In this document: positions 27,921-36,739 of the stretch, piece after piece
Numbering within the stretch: the stretch's first letter is position 1
How the letters are laid out: each line of letters starts with the position of its first letter
NCBI RefSeq assembly: GCF_900078195.1
Contig: NZ_FJVE01000007.1
Coordinates: 806,001 to 870,000 of the forward strand
DNA: 64,000 nt
Direction: 5' to 3'
Source of the DNA: Clostridium sp. Marseille-P299
GTDB lineage: Bacteria; Bacillota; Clostridia; Lachnospirales; Lachnospiraceae
Notes under the pieces: generated by a model
What the model was told of the DNA's origin: nothing
Databases searched by the model: none
The model's input: the letters and a program-made list of their open reading frames with translations, nothing else
Made by a program: the position numbers and the translations under genes

Positions 27921-27999
27921 GCGCAGCTGCGCGTGCGGAACAAAAGGTGTGCTATATAAGTTTTTGCTTGTGCGCGAGTGTGTGAAGCTCACTTTTGTT
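27921..27999. repeat. Dispersed palindromic element, copy 2, joined to a GC-rich palindrome
   Basis: GCGCAGCTGCGC (27921-27932) is a perfect 12-bp palindrome. It is followed by ACAAAAGGTGTGCT...AGCTCACTTTTGT (27940-27998), which matches the element at 14188-14245 in the order GTGTGCTATATAAGT, TTGCTTG, GTGTGTGAAGC, CACTTTTGTT. The outer stem has one mismatch. It occupies the leader of the ahpF-like gene, ending 44 bp before its start codon. Confidence 0.75.
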
Positions 28000-28042
28000 C
28001 TAGATTTTATGCTGCCTGTTGGCAGCGGATTGAGAGGTGATT

Positions 28043-29572
28043 ATGATACTGGATGCTGAAATAAAAGGACAATTGGCTGAGTATCTGAAACTCATGGAGA
28101 ATGAGATTTTGCTAAAAGTAAGTACCGGGTCAGACCAAATATCCAAAGACATGATGTCTTTGGTAAATGAATTAGCAGAAATGTCTCCTAAAATAAAGAT
28201 AGAGCAGTCAAGCTTAGAGAGAACTCCAAGTTTTAGTATCAATCGTATGGGTGAAGAAACAGGAATCACTTTTGCAGGGATCCCTTTAGGGCATGAATTT
28301 ACATCATTAGTATTAGCACTTTTACAAGTGAGCGGAAGAGCGCCGAAAGTGGAAGAACAAGTGATTGAACAGATTAAAGGAATAAAGGATAAATATAAAT
28401 TTGAGTCCTTTATTAGTTTAAGCTGTCATAACTGCCCTGAGGTAGTGCAAGCTCTTAATGTAATGAGCGTGCTTAATTCAAATATTTCGCATACTATGAT
28501 TGATGGTGGAGTATTTAAACAGGAAGTAGAGAGTAAGGATATCATGGCAGTTCCTTCTATTTATCTAAACGGAGAACCTTTTGGTAATGGAAGGATGACG
28601 CTAGAAGAAATACTTGCTAAACTTGGAAATACAAAGGATATATCTGAATTTCAAGAGAAAGAACCATATGATGTTTTAGTCATTGGTGGTGGGCCAGCTG
28701 GAAGCAGTGCGGCTATTTATGCTGCAAGAAAAGGCATACGTACAGGCGTTGTGGCAGAGAGATTTGGAGGACAGGTGAGAGATACTTTAGGCATTGAGAA
28801 CTTAATTGGTCTAAAGTATATTGAAGGACCTACTCTTGCGGATAATTTAGAAGCTCACGTTCGAGAGTATGATGTGGATATTATGACCTTACAGCGAGCG
28901 AAAGGCTTAAGTAAGAAAGATTATATAGAAATAGAACTGGAAAATGGAGCTGTTTTAAAGAGTAAAACAGTTATTCTATCTACAGGAGCACGTTGGCGTA
29001 ATGTAGGTGTACCAGGTGAAATGGAATTTAAGAATAAAGGAGTTGCATATTGCCCTCATTGCGATGGTCCACTTTATAAAGGAAAGCATGTTGCGGTAAT
29101 TGGTGGTGGTAACTCTGGAATTGAAGCAGCGATTGATTTAGCAGGTATCGTAAATCATGTGACGGTTCTTGAATTTTTACCAGAGTTAAAAGCGGATAAG
29201 GTGCTTCAAGAACGCTTATATTCATTGCCTAATGTTACGGTATTAAAAAATGTTCAAACGAAAGAAATAACAGGAACGAATAAGGTAGATGGTATTACCT
29301 ATGTAGACCGAGATTCGAATGAGGAACATCATATTGAACTTCAAGGTGTATTTGTTCAAATCGGATTGGTTCCAAATACCGAGTGGTTAGGAGACAGTGT
29401 GGAGCGTAATCACTGTGGTGAAATTGTAGTTGATAATCATAATGCTACCAATATACCAGGAGTATTTGCGGCAGGAGATTGCTCTAACGGCCCTTATAAA
29501 CAGATTGTGATATCTATGGGTTCAGGTGCAAATGCAGCATTAAGCGCATTTGATTATTTAATTCGAAATTAG
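28043..29572 (+). CDS. ahpF: AhpF-type NAD(P)H:peroxiredoxin disulfide reductase
   Basis: A 509-residue flavoprotein that passes electrons from NAD(P)H through FAD and two disulfides to AhpC. The N-terminal double thioredoxin-fold domain (about 1-200) has the redox pair C128-H-N-C131 and a cis-Pro loop AVPSIYLNG. The thioredoxin-reductase part has VIGGGPAGSSAAIYA for FAD, a second dinucleotide motif VIGGGNSGIEAA, the active-site C337-P-H-C340, and the C-terminal FAD motif GVFAAGDC. Length matches AhpF. Start ATG 28043 follows AGAGG; an in-frame GTG at 28037 overlaps that site. Confidence 0.95.
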   Translation: MILDAEIKGQLAEYLKLMENEILLKVSTGSDQISKDMMSLVNELAEMSPKIKIEQSSLERTPSFSINRMGEETGITFAGIPLGHEFTSLVLALLQVSGRAPKVEEQVIEQIKGIKDKYKFESFISLSCHNCPEVVQALNVMSVLNSNISHTMIDGGVFKQEVESKDIMAVPSIYLNGEPFGNGRMTLEEILAKLGNTKDISEFQEKEPYDVLVIGGGPAGSSAAIYAARKGIRTGVVAERFGGQVRDTLGIENLIGLKYIEGPTLADNLEAHVREYDVDIMTLQRAKGLSKKDYIEIELENGAVLKSKTVILSTGARWRNVGVPGEMEFKNKGVAYCPHCDGPLYKGKHVAVIGGGNSGIEAAIDLAGIVNHVTVLEFLPELKADKVLQERLYSLPNVTVLKNVQTKEITGTNKVDGITYVDRDSNEEHHIELQGVFVQIGLVPNTEWLGDSVERNHCGEIVVDNHNATNIPGVFAAGDCSNGPYKQIVISMGSGANAALSAFDYLIRN

Positions 29573-29605
29573 GACGGAATAAATAGAAAAATTATGTTAA
29601 AAAGG

Positions 29606-29648
29606 GCTATCGTAAAATAGGTTTTCTAATTTACGATAGCAATTTTTA
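29606..29648 (+). terminator. Intrinsic terminator of ahpF
   Basis: Perfect 11-bp stem GCTATCGTAAA / TTTACGATAGC (29606-29616 and 29630-29640) followed by AATTTTT. Confidence 0.88.
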
Positions 29649-29805
29649 TAACATTTTTTAGCCCTTAATATTGTTGATACTTAATTCTTTTTTCAAAATT
29701 TAAAAATTATTTTTAAACTAATTTTAAAATAACAACTTTTTAATTTTAAAAATAACAACTTTTTAATATGAAAGGATACTTAGCTAACTCTAGTCTCAGC
29801 TGATT

Positions 29806-31053
29806 CTAGTAGAAAAAAAAATATGAATCATTAACATTCTCTACATTGTATTTTTTACAGAGCTTAGAAAGAAATTCTTTTAACTTGGTTTTATTTTCAA
29901 TTACATTCTTTAATAGGGTATTTAGTTTTTCATCCTCCCTAAATGTGAGCTTGTTTTTTAAGTCGTCATAAACATGTAATATCACATTTCTAAAATTCTC
30001 TTCATCAAAGGGTAAGAACAAACATTGATCAATATAAGAATATACTTCATGCATTGGTACTTGTGAATTTATTAAATGATTGCACTTGATATAATACGAA
30101 TGGCCTTTTTCCATAACACAATACTTATACTTTGCCCATTGATCCATTCGAAAAGATAGTTCTGTGGATTCTTTTAATGAATGAATACATTTTATAGCGG
30201 ATAATTCTTTATCTTTAACCTCAAGCATGATATCTGCATTTAAATTTTTAATCCGCTTTATATAATCTAAAAAATTATCAGTAACAATCGTTTTAGAATG
30301 AGCACCTCCTTTTTTAATCTCATCCTGATCTGAATAATGTAATTTAACAGGTCCGTCTTTTGAAGACCAAGTATTTTTAACCAGAGATATGATTTCATTC
30401 CATGTTAATGAACATGGGTTAAGCTTATGATGAAGATTATCAAATACTACTGGAATTTTAATTTCATCACAGATGGAAAGAACCTCTTGTATCGTGTAGT
30501 TTTTATCATCATTTTCAATTACAAGTCGTTTTTGTAAGGAAGTGGATAATTTATAAAAGTTTTCTACAAATCGTTTCATAGCAATTTCTTTATCATTATA
30601 AACTCCTCCGACATGGAGTATAATCTTATTTGTGTAATCTACTTCTAAGGAATCTAGGAACTTGCAGTGATACTCCAAATCTTTAATGCTCTTTAAAACC
30701 ACAGCTTCATTCGGCGAATTTAGAACAGTATATTGACCGGGATGCATAGACACTCGTATGTGATGAGTTTTTATAAACTTACCACAATTAGAGAACTCTT
30801 CTTTAAAAATTTCCCACCATTTAATATTGTTAATGGAATGACTTGCAAACGGTATTGTATCTGAACTAATCCGAAACATGTAGATTTCGTTTTTAACATT
30901 CCATTTTAAAATATTCATTAAATCATTTAAATTCTCTTTTACACACTTTATAAAGATTTCCTCATTAAAATTTTTAAGTAGAAAGCTTCTTGTAGTTTTA
31001 TATGGTAGGGATATTGGAGTACATGCATAACCAATTCTATTCTTTATTAGCAT
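29806..31053 (-). CDS. uvsE: UV DNA damage endonuclease UvsE/UvdE
   Basis: A 415-residue TIM-barrel endonuclease that nicks DNA 5' to UV photoproducts. Family landmarks are clear: RIGYACTPISLP at the N-terminus, MFRISSDTIPFASH, RVSMHPGQYTVLNSPN, LHVGGVYNDKE, LVIENDDKNYTIQEVL, VVFDNLHHKLNP and KLHYSDQD. The conserved His, Glu and Asp that bind the metal cluster lie in these. It is longer than Bacillus UvsE (about 320), with an extra C-terminal region of about 100 residues. Minus-strand AAGGTG supports the start. The 5' leader holds a ~40-bp tandem repeat. Its place in a peroxide-stress neighbourhood fits a DNA-repair role. Confidence 0.93.
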   Translation of the reverse strand: MLIKNRIGYACTPISLPYKTTRSFLLKNFNEEIFIKCVKENLNDLMNILKWNVKNEIYMFRISSDTIPFASHSINNIKWWEIFKEEFSNCGKFIKTHHIRVSMHPGQYTVLNSPNEAVVLKSIKDLEYHCKFLDSLEVDYTNKIILHVGGVYNDKEIAMKRFVENFYKLSTSLQKRLVIENDDKNYTIQEVLSICDEIKIPVVFDNLHHKLNPCSLTWNEIISLVKNTWSSKDGPVKLHYSDQDEIKKGGAHSKTIVTDNFLDYIKRIKNLNADIMLEVKDKELSAIKCIHSLKESTELSFRMDQWAKYKYCVMEKGHSYYIKCNHLINSQVPMHEVYSYIDQCLFLPFDEENFRNVILHVYDDLKNKLTFREDEKLNTLLKNVIENKTKLKEFLSKLCKKYNVENVNDSYFFFY

Positions 31054-31080
31054 TCATTCACCTTCTTCTATATAAGAATT

Positions 31081-31211
31081 TATATAGCGCTGCATTAAAA
31101 GTATCTTCAATATACATTTTATATAGCGCTGCATTTGAAGTATTTTCAATATAACATTTTATATAGCGCTGCATTTTAAAGTATTTTCAACATAACATTT
31201 TGTATTGCGCG
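31081..31211. repeat. ~40-bp tandem repeat upstream of uvsE, three copies plus a fourth decayed copy
   Basis: Units start at 31081, 31120 and 31160 with TATATAGCGCTGCATT, followed by (A/G)AAGTAT(T/C)TTCAA(T/C)ATAACATT. A degenerate fourth start occurs near 31200 (TTGTATTGCGCGTGG). Each unit contains an AGCGCT palindrome. The array lies 28 bp upstream of the uvsE start on the minus strand, so it would be in the promoter or leader. Confidence 0.92.
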
Positions 31212-31266
31212 TGGGTTTAAAGCTTCTTTTATAAATTCCTTTATTGTCTATTACTTAGATGGATTT

Positions 31267-32145
31267 TTAAACATCAATAAAATTGATGAAAGCAGTCATG
31301 GCTGGAGTTAATGCCTTTCCTCTATGGCATATTAATTGTCTACATATTGTAATTGGAAAGTTCGAGTTAGAAATTGGTAAAATAGATTTTTCCATTAGTT
31401 CTTTTTGCACAACAAACTCAGGTATAAAGCCAATACCAGTTGAATTTAAAATAAGTTCTTTAATTACTTGCACATTACCAATTTCGTAAGTGGGAACTAT
31501 AAATTCATCTAATTTTGCGATAATATGTTCTAATTCTTTACGATAACTTATATTTTCTTCGGTAACATACAATGGATATTTTCTAATATCAGAGATACAA
31601 ACATTTTCATAACTTGCAAGAGGGTGATCGGAGGAAATATAAAAATTAGTGTTTACAGCAGACTCCTTTAATATAACAAGATCAGGACGCTGTATTTTAG
31701 TATCTAGTGTATAAACTAAATCTACCTCATTATGAGTAAGTAGAGAAAACATATCGGAGGTCACACCGGTTTTTATCACTATTTTTACATTTGCATATTG
31801 TTTCTGAAAATTACTTAGTATCTTTGGAAACATTGAGGTACAGATGGAATCCGCCATTGCAATTCGAATGGTACCAGAGACAACATCAGCAGATCCATTT
31901 AGCTGTTCGTCTAGCTCTTTCGTTAATAACTGGATATTTTGTGCATATTGCAGAAATTTTATACCATTTGTAGTAAGCGTAATTTTGTGCCCAATTCGGT
32001 CAAAGAGTGAATGGCCTAATTCTTTTTCTAAATTAATGATCTGGGTAGATACGGCTGATTGAGAATAACCCAGCTCAAGGGCTGCTGATGAAAAACTTTT
32101 TAGTTCAGCTACTTTTATAAAGGTATGTATATTTTTAAAATCCAT
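31267..32145 (-). CDS. LysR family transcriptional regulator
   Basis: A 292-residue LysR protein. Its N-terminal helix-turn-helix is MDFKNIHTFIKVAELKSFSS, then AALELGYSQSAVSTQI, followed by an effector domain of the usual length. The true start is ATG 32143-32145, with minus-strand AAAGGAG. The frame extends upstream to 32244 without a site. It is divergent from the sodium symporter gene at 32270, which it probably controls. A perfect dyad lies between them at 32205-32238. Confidence 0.92.
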   Translation of the reverse strand: MDFKNIHTFIKVAELKSFSSAALELGYSQSAVSTQIINLEKELGHSLFDRIGHKITLTTNGIKFLQYAQNIQLLTKELDEQLNGSADVVSGTIRIAMADSICTSMFPKILSNFQKQYANVKIVIKTGVTSDMFSLLTHNEVDLVYTLDTKIQRPDLVILKESAVNTNFYISSDHPLASYENVCISDIRKYPLYVTEENISYRKELEHIIAKLDEFIVPTYEIGNVQVIKELILNSTGIGFIPEFVVQKELMEKSILPISNSNFPITICRQLICHRGKALTPAMTAFINFIDV

Positions 32146-32204
32146 TTTTTCTCCTTTAGCATCTAAAATATTGATGATATCATCTAAATTATCAATTTTG
32201 TTTA

Positions 32205-32238
32205 TTCTATGTATTATGATATAGTACTTAACATAGAA
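32205..32238. promoter_or_regulatory. Candidate operator between LysR gene and sodium symporter
   Basis: Perfect inverted repeat TTCTATGT / ACATAGAA separated by 18 bp, spanning the symporter promoter region. A second, uninterrupted palindrome GATGATATCATC lies at 32173-32184 nearer the regulator start. Either could be a LysR contact site. Confidence 0.5.
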
Positions 32239-32269
32239 CATCAATATTAAAATAATGAGGATAGATAGT

Positions 32270-33607
32270 ATGCAAACGAAGAAGAAAGAAACGGAACATA
32301 AAAATGCAGTATTTGGTAGCAGATGGGGATTTATATTAGCTTGTGTTGGATCGGCAGTTGGTTTGGGAAATATTTGGATGTTTCCATATCGACTAGGGCA
32401 ATATGGAGGAGCGGCCTTTTTGATTCCATATTTATTATTCGTATTCCTTTTTGGTTACGTAGGTTTGTCAGCAGAGTTTGCAATCGGGAGGAAGGCGAAA
32501 ACCGGTACTCTTGGTGCATATGAGGTTTGCTGGAAAAAGAATAAATTTAGTAAAGCAGGAAAGACCTTTGGTTGGGTTCCTTTAGTAGGCTCTCTTGGAA
32601 TAGCAACAGGATATGCGATTATCATTGGATGGGTACTAAGATCTTTATTTGGATCTGCAACGGGAGCTATATTTGAACAAACAAGTGCAAATTATTTTTC
32701 CCAGGCTACAGGAAATTTTGGTAGCGTAATATGGCATATTGTCATTTTAGGACTAACCCTTCTTATCTTATTTACAGACTCAGTGTCACGAATTGAAAAG
32801 GTGAGTAAAGTGTTAATGCCAGTATTTTATATATTATTTATCATTTTAGCCATCCGAGTGTTATTTTTATCAAGTGCGGTGGAAGGATATAAATTTTTAT
32901 TTATACCAAAATGGGACGCATTATTACATATGGAAACCTGGATTATGGCCATGGGGCAGGCGTTCTTTTCATTGTCAATTACAGGTTCTGGAATGATTGT
33001 GTATGGAGCTTATCTTGATAAAAAAGAGAATATTGTTAGTGCTTCAATAAAGACTTCCATATTTGATACCGCAGCTTCTTTATTATCAGCACTAGTAATT
33101 ATGCCAGCTGTATTTTCATTTGGAATAAAGCCAACGACTGGTCCATCTCTTATGTTTTTAGTTATGCCTGATATCTTTAGACAAATGGCATTTGGTAGGA
33201 TAATAGCGTGTATCTTCTTCTTTTCAGTACTTTTAGCAGGAATTACTTCTTTAATTAACATGTTTGAAGCTGTCATAGAAAGCCTACAAAATAAATATAA
33301 GATATCAAGAAATATTGCAGCGTTTGCTAGTATTTCCATATCATTTATTATAGGGGTATTCTTTGAAAATGAGTTAAATGTAGGTAAATTAATGGATTTC
33401 ATTACGATTTTTGTAGTTCCATTAGGCGCAGTATTTGGCGCAGTATCGATCTATTATATACTCGGAAAAAATAAGATTGAAGAAGAATTAAATTGTGGAA
33501 GAAAAAAAGAATTACCGAAGGCATTTTCAATTATAGCAAGATATGTATATGTTCCAATTACTATTTTGATTTTAATTTTAGGTATTATTTATAAAGGCAT
33601 CGGCTAG
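32270..33607 (+). CDS. Sodium-dependent transporter of the NSS (SNF) family
   Basis: A 445-residue membrane protein with about eleven helices, typical of bacterial NSS transporters (LeuT/MhsT/TnaT type). These couple Na+ entry to uptake of amino acids or related compounds. The helix-1 signature is intact (WGFILACVGSAVGLGNIWMFPYRLGQYGGAAFLIPYLLF), with the unwound Na+ and substrate site. Helix 6 has WIMAMGQAFFSLSITGSGMIVYGAY. Start 32270 follows GAGG at 32257-32260; an in-frame ATG at 32255 has none. Single gene, controlled presumably by the divergent LysR. Confidence 0.93.
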   Translation: MQTKKKETEHKNAVFGSRWGFILACVGSAVGLGNIWMFPYRLGQYGGAAFLIPYLLFVFLFGYVGLSAEFAIGRKAKTGTLGAYEVCWKKNKFSKAGKTFGWVPLVGSLGIATGYAIIIGWVLRSLFGSATGAIFEQTSANYFSQATGNFGSVIWHIVILGLTLLILFTDSVSRIEKVSKVLMPVFYILFIILAIRVLFLSSAVEGYKFLFIPKWDALLHMETWIMAMGQAFFSLSITGSGMIVYGAYLDKKENIVSASIKTSIFDTAASLLSALVIMPAVFSFGIKPTTGPSLMFLVMPDIFRQMAFGRIIACIFFFSVLLAGITSLINMFEAVIESLQNKYKISRNIAAFASISISFIIGVFFENELNVGKLMDFITIFVVPLGAVFGAVSIYYILGKNKIEEELNCGRKKELPKAFSIIARYVYVPITILILILGIIYKGIG

Positions 33608-33689
33608 TTTGGAGATAAATTATAATATAGGATAGTTTTGGAATAAATCATAATATAAAAGAGAAGAAAGCTTCGCTTATATTAAAATG

Positions 33690-33743
33690 ACCCTGTGGGT
33701 TAGACACTTATAAAAACGGTGTCTAGCCTACGGGGTTCTTTTA
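33690..33743 (+). terminator. Intrinsic terminator of the sodium symporter gene
   Basis: Long 18-bp imperfect stem ACCCTGTGGGTTAGACAC / GTGTCTAGCCTACGGGGT (33690-33707 and 33719-33736) followed by TCTTTT. Confidence 0.88.
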
Positions 33744-33858
33744 ATTTAAGGACGGAGAAATCTTCTCTTTTTTATAGACTTAAATGTAGAAATGATTTGT
33801 TTTTCAAACAAGAACTGTATTATTTATAAGAGATAAAAAGTGTAAAAAAAGATTATAT

Positions 33859-33909
33859 TTTCAGAAAATAAAAAAATATGGTTGACTATTTTCTGAAATA
33901 TATTATAAT
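33859..33909 (+). promoter_or_regulatory. Candidate promoter with overlapping 12-bp dyad, upstream of the L25/Ctc gene
   Basis: -35 TTGACT (33882-33887), 16-bp spacer, -10 TATAAT (33904-33909). Perfect inverted repeats TTTCAGAAAATA (33859-33870) and TATTTTCTGAAA (33887-33898) flank the -35 box; the second arm covers the spacer. This could be an operator or a cruciform. The start codon is 274 bp downstream, implying a long leader. Confidence 0.6.
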
Positions 33910-33996
33910 ATAGTTATTGTAATATTTACTATTTATTATAAAATTTTTAAAAGATTATAAAATTATTTATTCTGAATAAAATTTAATAATAAAAAA

Positions 33997-34085
33997 CCAA
34001 CACAAAAAGATTATATTTTAAAAATTATTTTTTAGATCTAGCAATTATCTATGAATTGTTTAGATCTTTTAAATTTGTGTGTTGG
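33997..34085 (+). promoter_or_regulatory. Structured 5' leader of the L25/Ctc gene
   Basis: An outer 8-bp pairing CCAACACA (33997-34004) / TGTGTTGG (34078-34085) encloses a hairpin AGATCTA-GCAATT / AATTG-TT-TAGATCT (34034-34046 and 34054-34067) ending in TTTT. The inner hairpin resembles a terminator, so the leader could be an attenuator or a protein-binding site. It does not match a riboswitch class that I recognise. Confidence 0.45.
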
Positions 34086-34182
34086 ATAGGAAAAACTATG
34101 CTGATATTATTGATTTTCATTTCAAAGCAAATAGGGTTTTGAGAGGATTATCATGCAATAATTATTATTAAGGAGGGTTTTT

Positions 34183-34767
34183 ATGATGCAAGAAACCGCA
34201 TTAATGAACATTGAACCAAGAAGTAGTACAAGCAAAGGTGCAAATAAGTTATTAAGGAAAAATGGCTATATTCCAGGAAATATTTTTGGAAAAGGTATTG
34301 ATTCCATTTCAATCGCTGTTAGAAGAGACGAATTTAGAAAATCCTTAAAAGATTATGGTAGAAACGCTGTATTTAAGCTCGTAACACCGAATGGTGAGGA
34401 GTATACAGTAATGGCGAAAGAACTTCATATTGCACCGATTATTAATGAATTGTCCCATGTGGACTTTCAACTAGTATCCCTAACAGAAGGGGTGAAACAG
34501 GATGTAGTGATCAAGATTGTTGGTACAGAATTTCTTGAGTCTAAAAGATTACTTCTTAATAGCCATGTAGATATCATTCCAGTATTCGGCTTACCACACG
34601 ATATTCCACATGAAATTGAGATTGACGTGTCTAAATTAAATTCTGGAGATGGTGTTTTATTTAAAGATATAAAACTTCCAGAAGGCATTACTTCAGAAAT
34701 TGATCCTGAACTAAAAATAATATCCATAAAAGGTGCTAGGACTAGAGAAGCAGCTGTGGGTGAATAA
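34183..34767 (+). CDS. rplY: Ribosomal protein L25, Ctc form (general stress type)
   Basis: A 194-residue protein with an N-terminal L25 beta-barrel that binds 5S rRNA (about 1-95; RSSTSKGANKLLRKNGYIPGNIFGKG and HVDFQLV). A C-terminal TL5/Ctc beta domain follows (about 100-190; GVKQDVVIKIVG...LPHDIPHEIEIDVSKLNSGDGVLFKDIKLPEGI). The two-domain form is called Ctc and is stress-induced in Bacillus. AGGAGG at 34170-34175 precedes the start. It is monocistronic, far from its promoter, with a folded leader. In many genomes ctc neighbours pth, but not here. Confidence 0.92.
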   Translation: MMQETALMNIEPRSSTSKGANKLLRKNGYIPGNIFGKGIDSISIAVRRDEFRKSLKDYGRNAVFKLVTPNGEEYTVMAKELHIAPIINELSHVDFQLVSLTEGVKQDVVIKIVGTEFLESKRLLLNSHVDIIPVFGLPHDIPHEIEIDVSKLNSGDGVLFKDIKLPEGITSEIDPELKIISIKGARTREAAVGE

Positions 34768-34820
34768 GAATAATTAAATTTTAGATATTGTTAATTCCGT
34801 AATATTAACAATGTAGCCTA

Positions 34821-34884
34821 ATAAAGGGGATGTCTTAATATAGATTATTAATATAAATCTATGTAAGGCATCCCCTTTATCTAT
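34821..34884 (+). terminator. Intrinsic terminator of the L25/Ctc gene
   Basis: Long stem ATAAAGGGGATGTCTTA / TAAGGCATCCCCTTTAT (34821-34837 and 34864-34880) with an inner ATAGATT/AATCTAT extension. Confidence 0.88.
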
Positions 34885-34893
34885 TGTATTAAG

Positions 34894-34968
34894 TATAGTG
34901 GGAACGAATGATTGTCTCGTAGTGAGAACGAATGATTGTCATATAGTAAGAATTAATAATTGCTTTAT
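34894..34968. repeat. ~25-bp tandem repeat, three copies
   Basis: TATAGTGGGAACGAATGATT..., TAGTGAGAACGAATGATTGTC and the more diverged TAGTAAGAATTAATAATTGC follow one another at 34894, 34920 and 34944. The first two are nearly identical. They lie directly after the L25/Ctc terminator. Confidence 0.85.
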
Positions 34969-35300
34969 ATTATGAACATTTTGAAATATATGTTTTTCTG
35001 TTTCAATTGTACATAAAGAAAGTTCTTATGTATTCACTGGTTGTGCATAACTAACTTTTTGAGATTTAAGCGAAAAAAGATATAAAAAAATAGTGATATA
35101 AAAAAAGAGTTATTGTCAGTTAATTTAGTGGAAAGGAATATAGACGTGCTACAAAATGTCTGATATGATACAAATAAATAGTTATTGTGATGGATTCAAT
35201 TATAGAACCTTACATTTTAACGAAGACAAACATAATAGATTGGTATAATTTTTTATTACAGGATGATATAAAAAGAGGTGCAATCTAAGAAGGAGTTCAT
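34969..35300. other. AT-rich intergenic region, nothing identified
   Basis: About 330 bp before the FNR-type reductase. No open frame with a ribosome binding site, hairpin of note or recognisable RNA was seen beyond the AAGAAGGAG site for the next gene. Confidence 0.5.
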
Positions 35301-35996
35301 ATGAAGACACAAGTGAAAATTATTGATATTATAGATGAAGCAAAAGGAATTAAGACATACTTACTTGAAAAACCAGAGAATGAAATATGGGAGGAGGGTT
35401 CTCATATCCATATTGGAATTGTTGGTTTTGATGAAGGTGAGTTGCCAAATAAAAGCTTAGTTCGGCATATGTCTATCATGACGCTACCTACTGAGAAAAA
35501 ACTTGGCTTTACTACAAGAGTGCAAGAAAATCCATCTGAATTTAAAGACAAATTATCAAAATTACACGTTGGAGATGAGCTTGTTACCTTCAAAATAGGA
35601 TCAAGAATGCAATTAAGGCGCTATAATAGACCAATTGTTTTATTATCAATGGGTGTTGGAATTGCTACAATGAGACCGCTTATTCTTTCTTTTATCGCTG
35701 ATACATCCAACATTCCAGATTTATATAATGTGAATGTAGACTCATCAAATACTATCTATAAAAATGAATTGTCTTTGATTGAAAATGATCACTATAAGAA
35801 TTACTGGCTAAATTCTAGAGCGGACTTTTATAAGAAACTAGATCAATTAATAAATTTAGATAATCCAATTTACTATGTCGTAGGAAATGATGGATTTATT
35901 AAGGATATCATACAGCACTTACGATCTAGAAGTGTGGCTGATTCTGATATTATATTAGATAAGAAAGAAGAGGCGTTAGGATATTATTTTGATTGA
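35301..35996 (+). CDS. Ferredoxin-NADP+ reductase-type FAD-binding oxidoreductase
   Basis: A 231-residue protein with the two-domain FNR fold and no fused ferredoxin. The FAD-binding beta-barrel covers about residues 1-105, with the FAD contact RHMSIMTLP standing for RxYS. The NAD(P)-binding domain begins at LLSMGVGIATMRPLI (G-x-G-x-x-x-x-P) and ends YYVVGNDGFIKDIIQHLRSRSV. Electron acceptor unknown. It sits between L25/Ctc and the second AhpC, and each gene has its own terminator, so it is probably transcribed alone. AAGAAGGAG supports the start. Confidence 0.85.
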   Translation: MKTQVKIIDIIDEAKGIKTYLLEKPENEIWEEGSHIHIGIVGFDEGELPNKSLVRHMSIMTLPTEKKLGFTTRVQENPSEFKDKLSKLHVGDELVTFKIGSRMQLRRYNRPIVLLSMGVGIATMRPLILSFIADTSNIPDLYNVNVDSSNTIYKNELSLIENDHYKNYWLNSRADFYKKLDQLINLDNPIYYVVGNDGFIKDIIQHLRSRSVADSDIILDKKEEALGYYFD

Positions 35997-36018
35997 TAAA
36001 TATTAGATGTTTTCAAAT

Positions 36019-36064
36019 AAGGATAGGTAAAACGATTCGTATACGTTTTCCTATCCTTTTTTGA
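36019..36064 (+). terminator. Intrinsic terminator of the FNR-type reductase gene
   Basis: Stem AAGGATAGGTAAAACG / CGTTTTCCTATCCTT (36019-36034 and 36044-36058) followed by a six-T run. Confidence 0.9.
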
Positions 36065-36153
36065 TGATTTTGTCTTTTGATATACATGAATAATGAATAA
36101 AAATTATAGATAAGAAGATACTAATTTTTAAAATACATTCATGGAGGACAATT

Positions 36154-36717
36154 ATGTCATTAATTAATAAAAAACTAGATGAATTTAAAGTACAAGCTTA
36201 TCAAGATGGTCAATTTAAAGAAGTAACAAAAAATAGCCTTGAAGGGCATTGGTCTGTATTTGTATTTTACCCAGCAGACTTTACGTTTGTTTGCCCAACG
36301 GAACTTGGAGATTTAGCTGATAATTACGAAAAATTTAAAGAAATTGGCTGTGAAGTTTACTCCGTATCAACCGATACTCATTTTGTTCATAAAGCTTGGG
36401 CTGATACATCAGATACAATCAAAAAAATTAAATATCCTATGTTAGCGGATCCGACTGCAAAACTTGCACGTATGTTTGATGTTTTAATTGAAGAAGAAGG
36501 CCTAGCCCTTCGAGGAACCTTTATTGTTAATCCAGAAGCAACGATTAAAGCATATGAAGTAAACGATAATAGTATTGGTCGTGATGCAGATGAACTTTTA
36601 AGAAAGGTTCAAGCTGCACAATTTGTTGCTGCACACGGAGATCAAGTTTGTCCAGCAAAATGGAAACCGGGCGCTGAGACCCTTGCTCCTAGCTTAGATT
36701 TAATAGGTAAAATTTAA
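36154..36717 (+). CDS. ahpC: Second AhpC-type 2-Cys peroxiredoxin
   Basis: A 187-residue paralogue of the protein at 27112, the same length and easily aligned throughout. Peroxidatic C47 is in [17 protein letters not shown] and resolving C166 in QVCPAKW. No adjacent AhpF gene and no clear Fur/PerR palindrome were found upstream, so it may use another reductant and other control. The FNR-type reductase upstream, or a lost thioredoxin-like partner represented by the remnant at 36740, are candidates by context only. GGAGG at 36142-36146 precedes the ATG. Confidence 0.96.
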   Translation: MSLINKKLDEFKVQAYQDGQFKEVTKNSLEGHWSVFVFYPADFTFVCPTELGDLADNYEKFKEIGCEVYSVSTDTHFVHKAWADTSDTIKKIKYPMLADPTAKLARMFDVLIEEEGLALRGTFIVNPEATIKAYEVNDNSIGRDADELLRKVQAAQFVAAHGDQVCPAKWKPGAETLAPSLDLIGKI

Positions 36718-36739
36718 TAGATAAAAAAGTAATAATATT

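Noticed and set aside
27141..36717. A single peroxide-defence operon from ahpC to the second ahpC
   Set aside because: Strong terminators, opposite-strand genes and separate promoters divide this stretch; it is a functional neighbourhood only.
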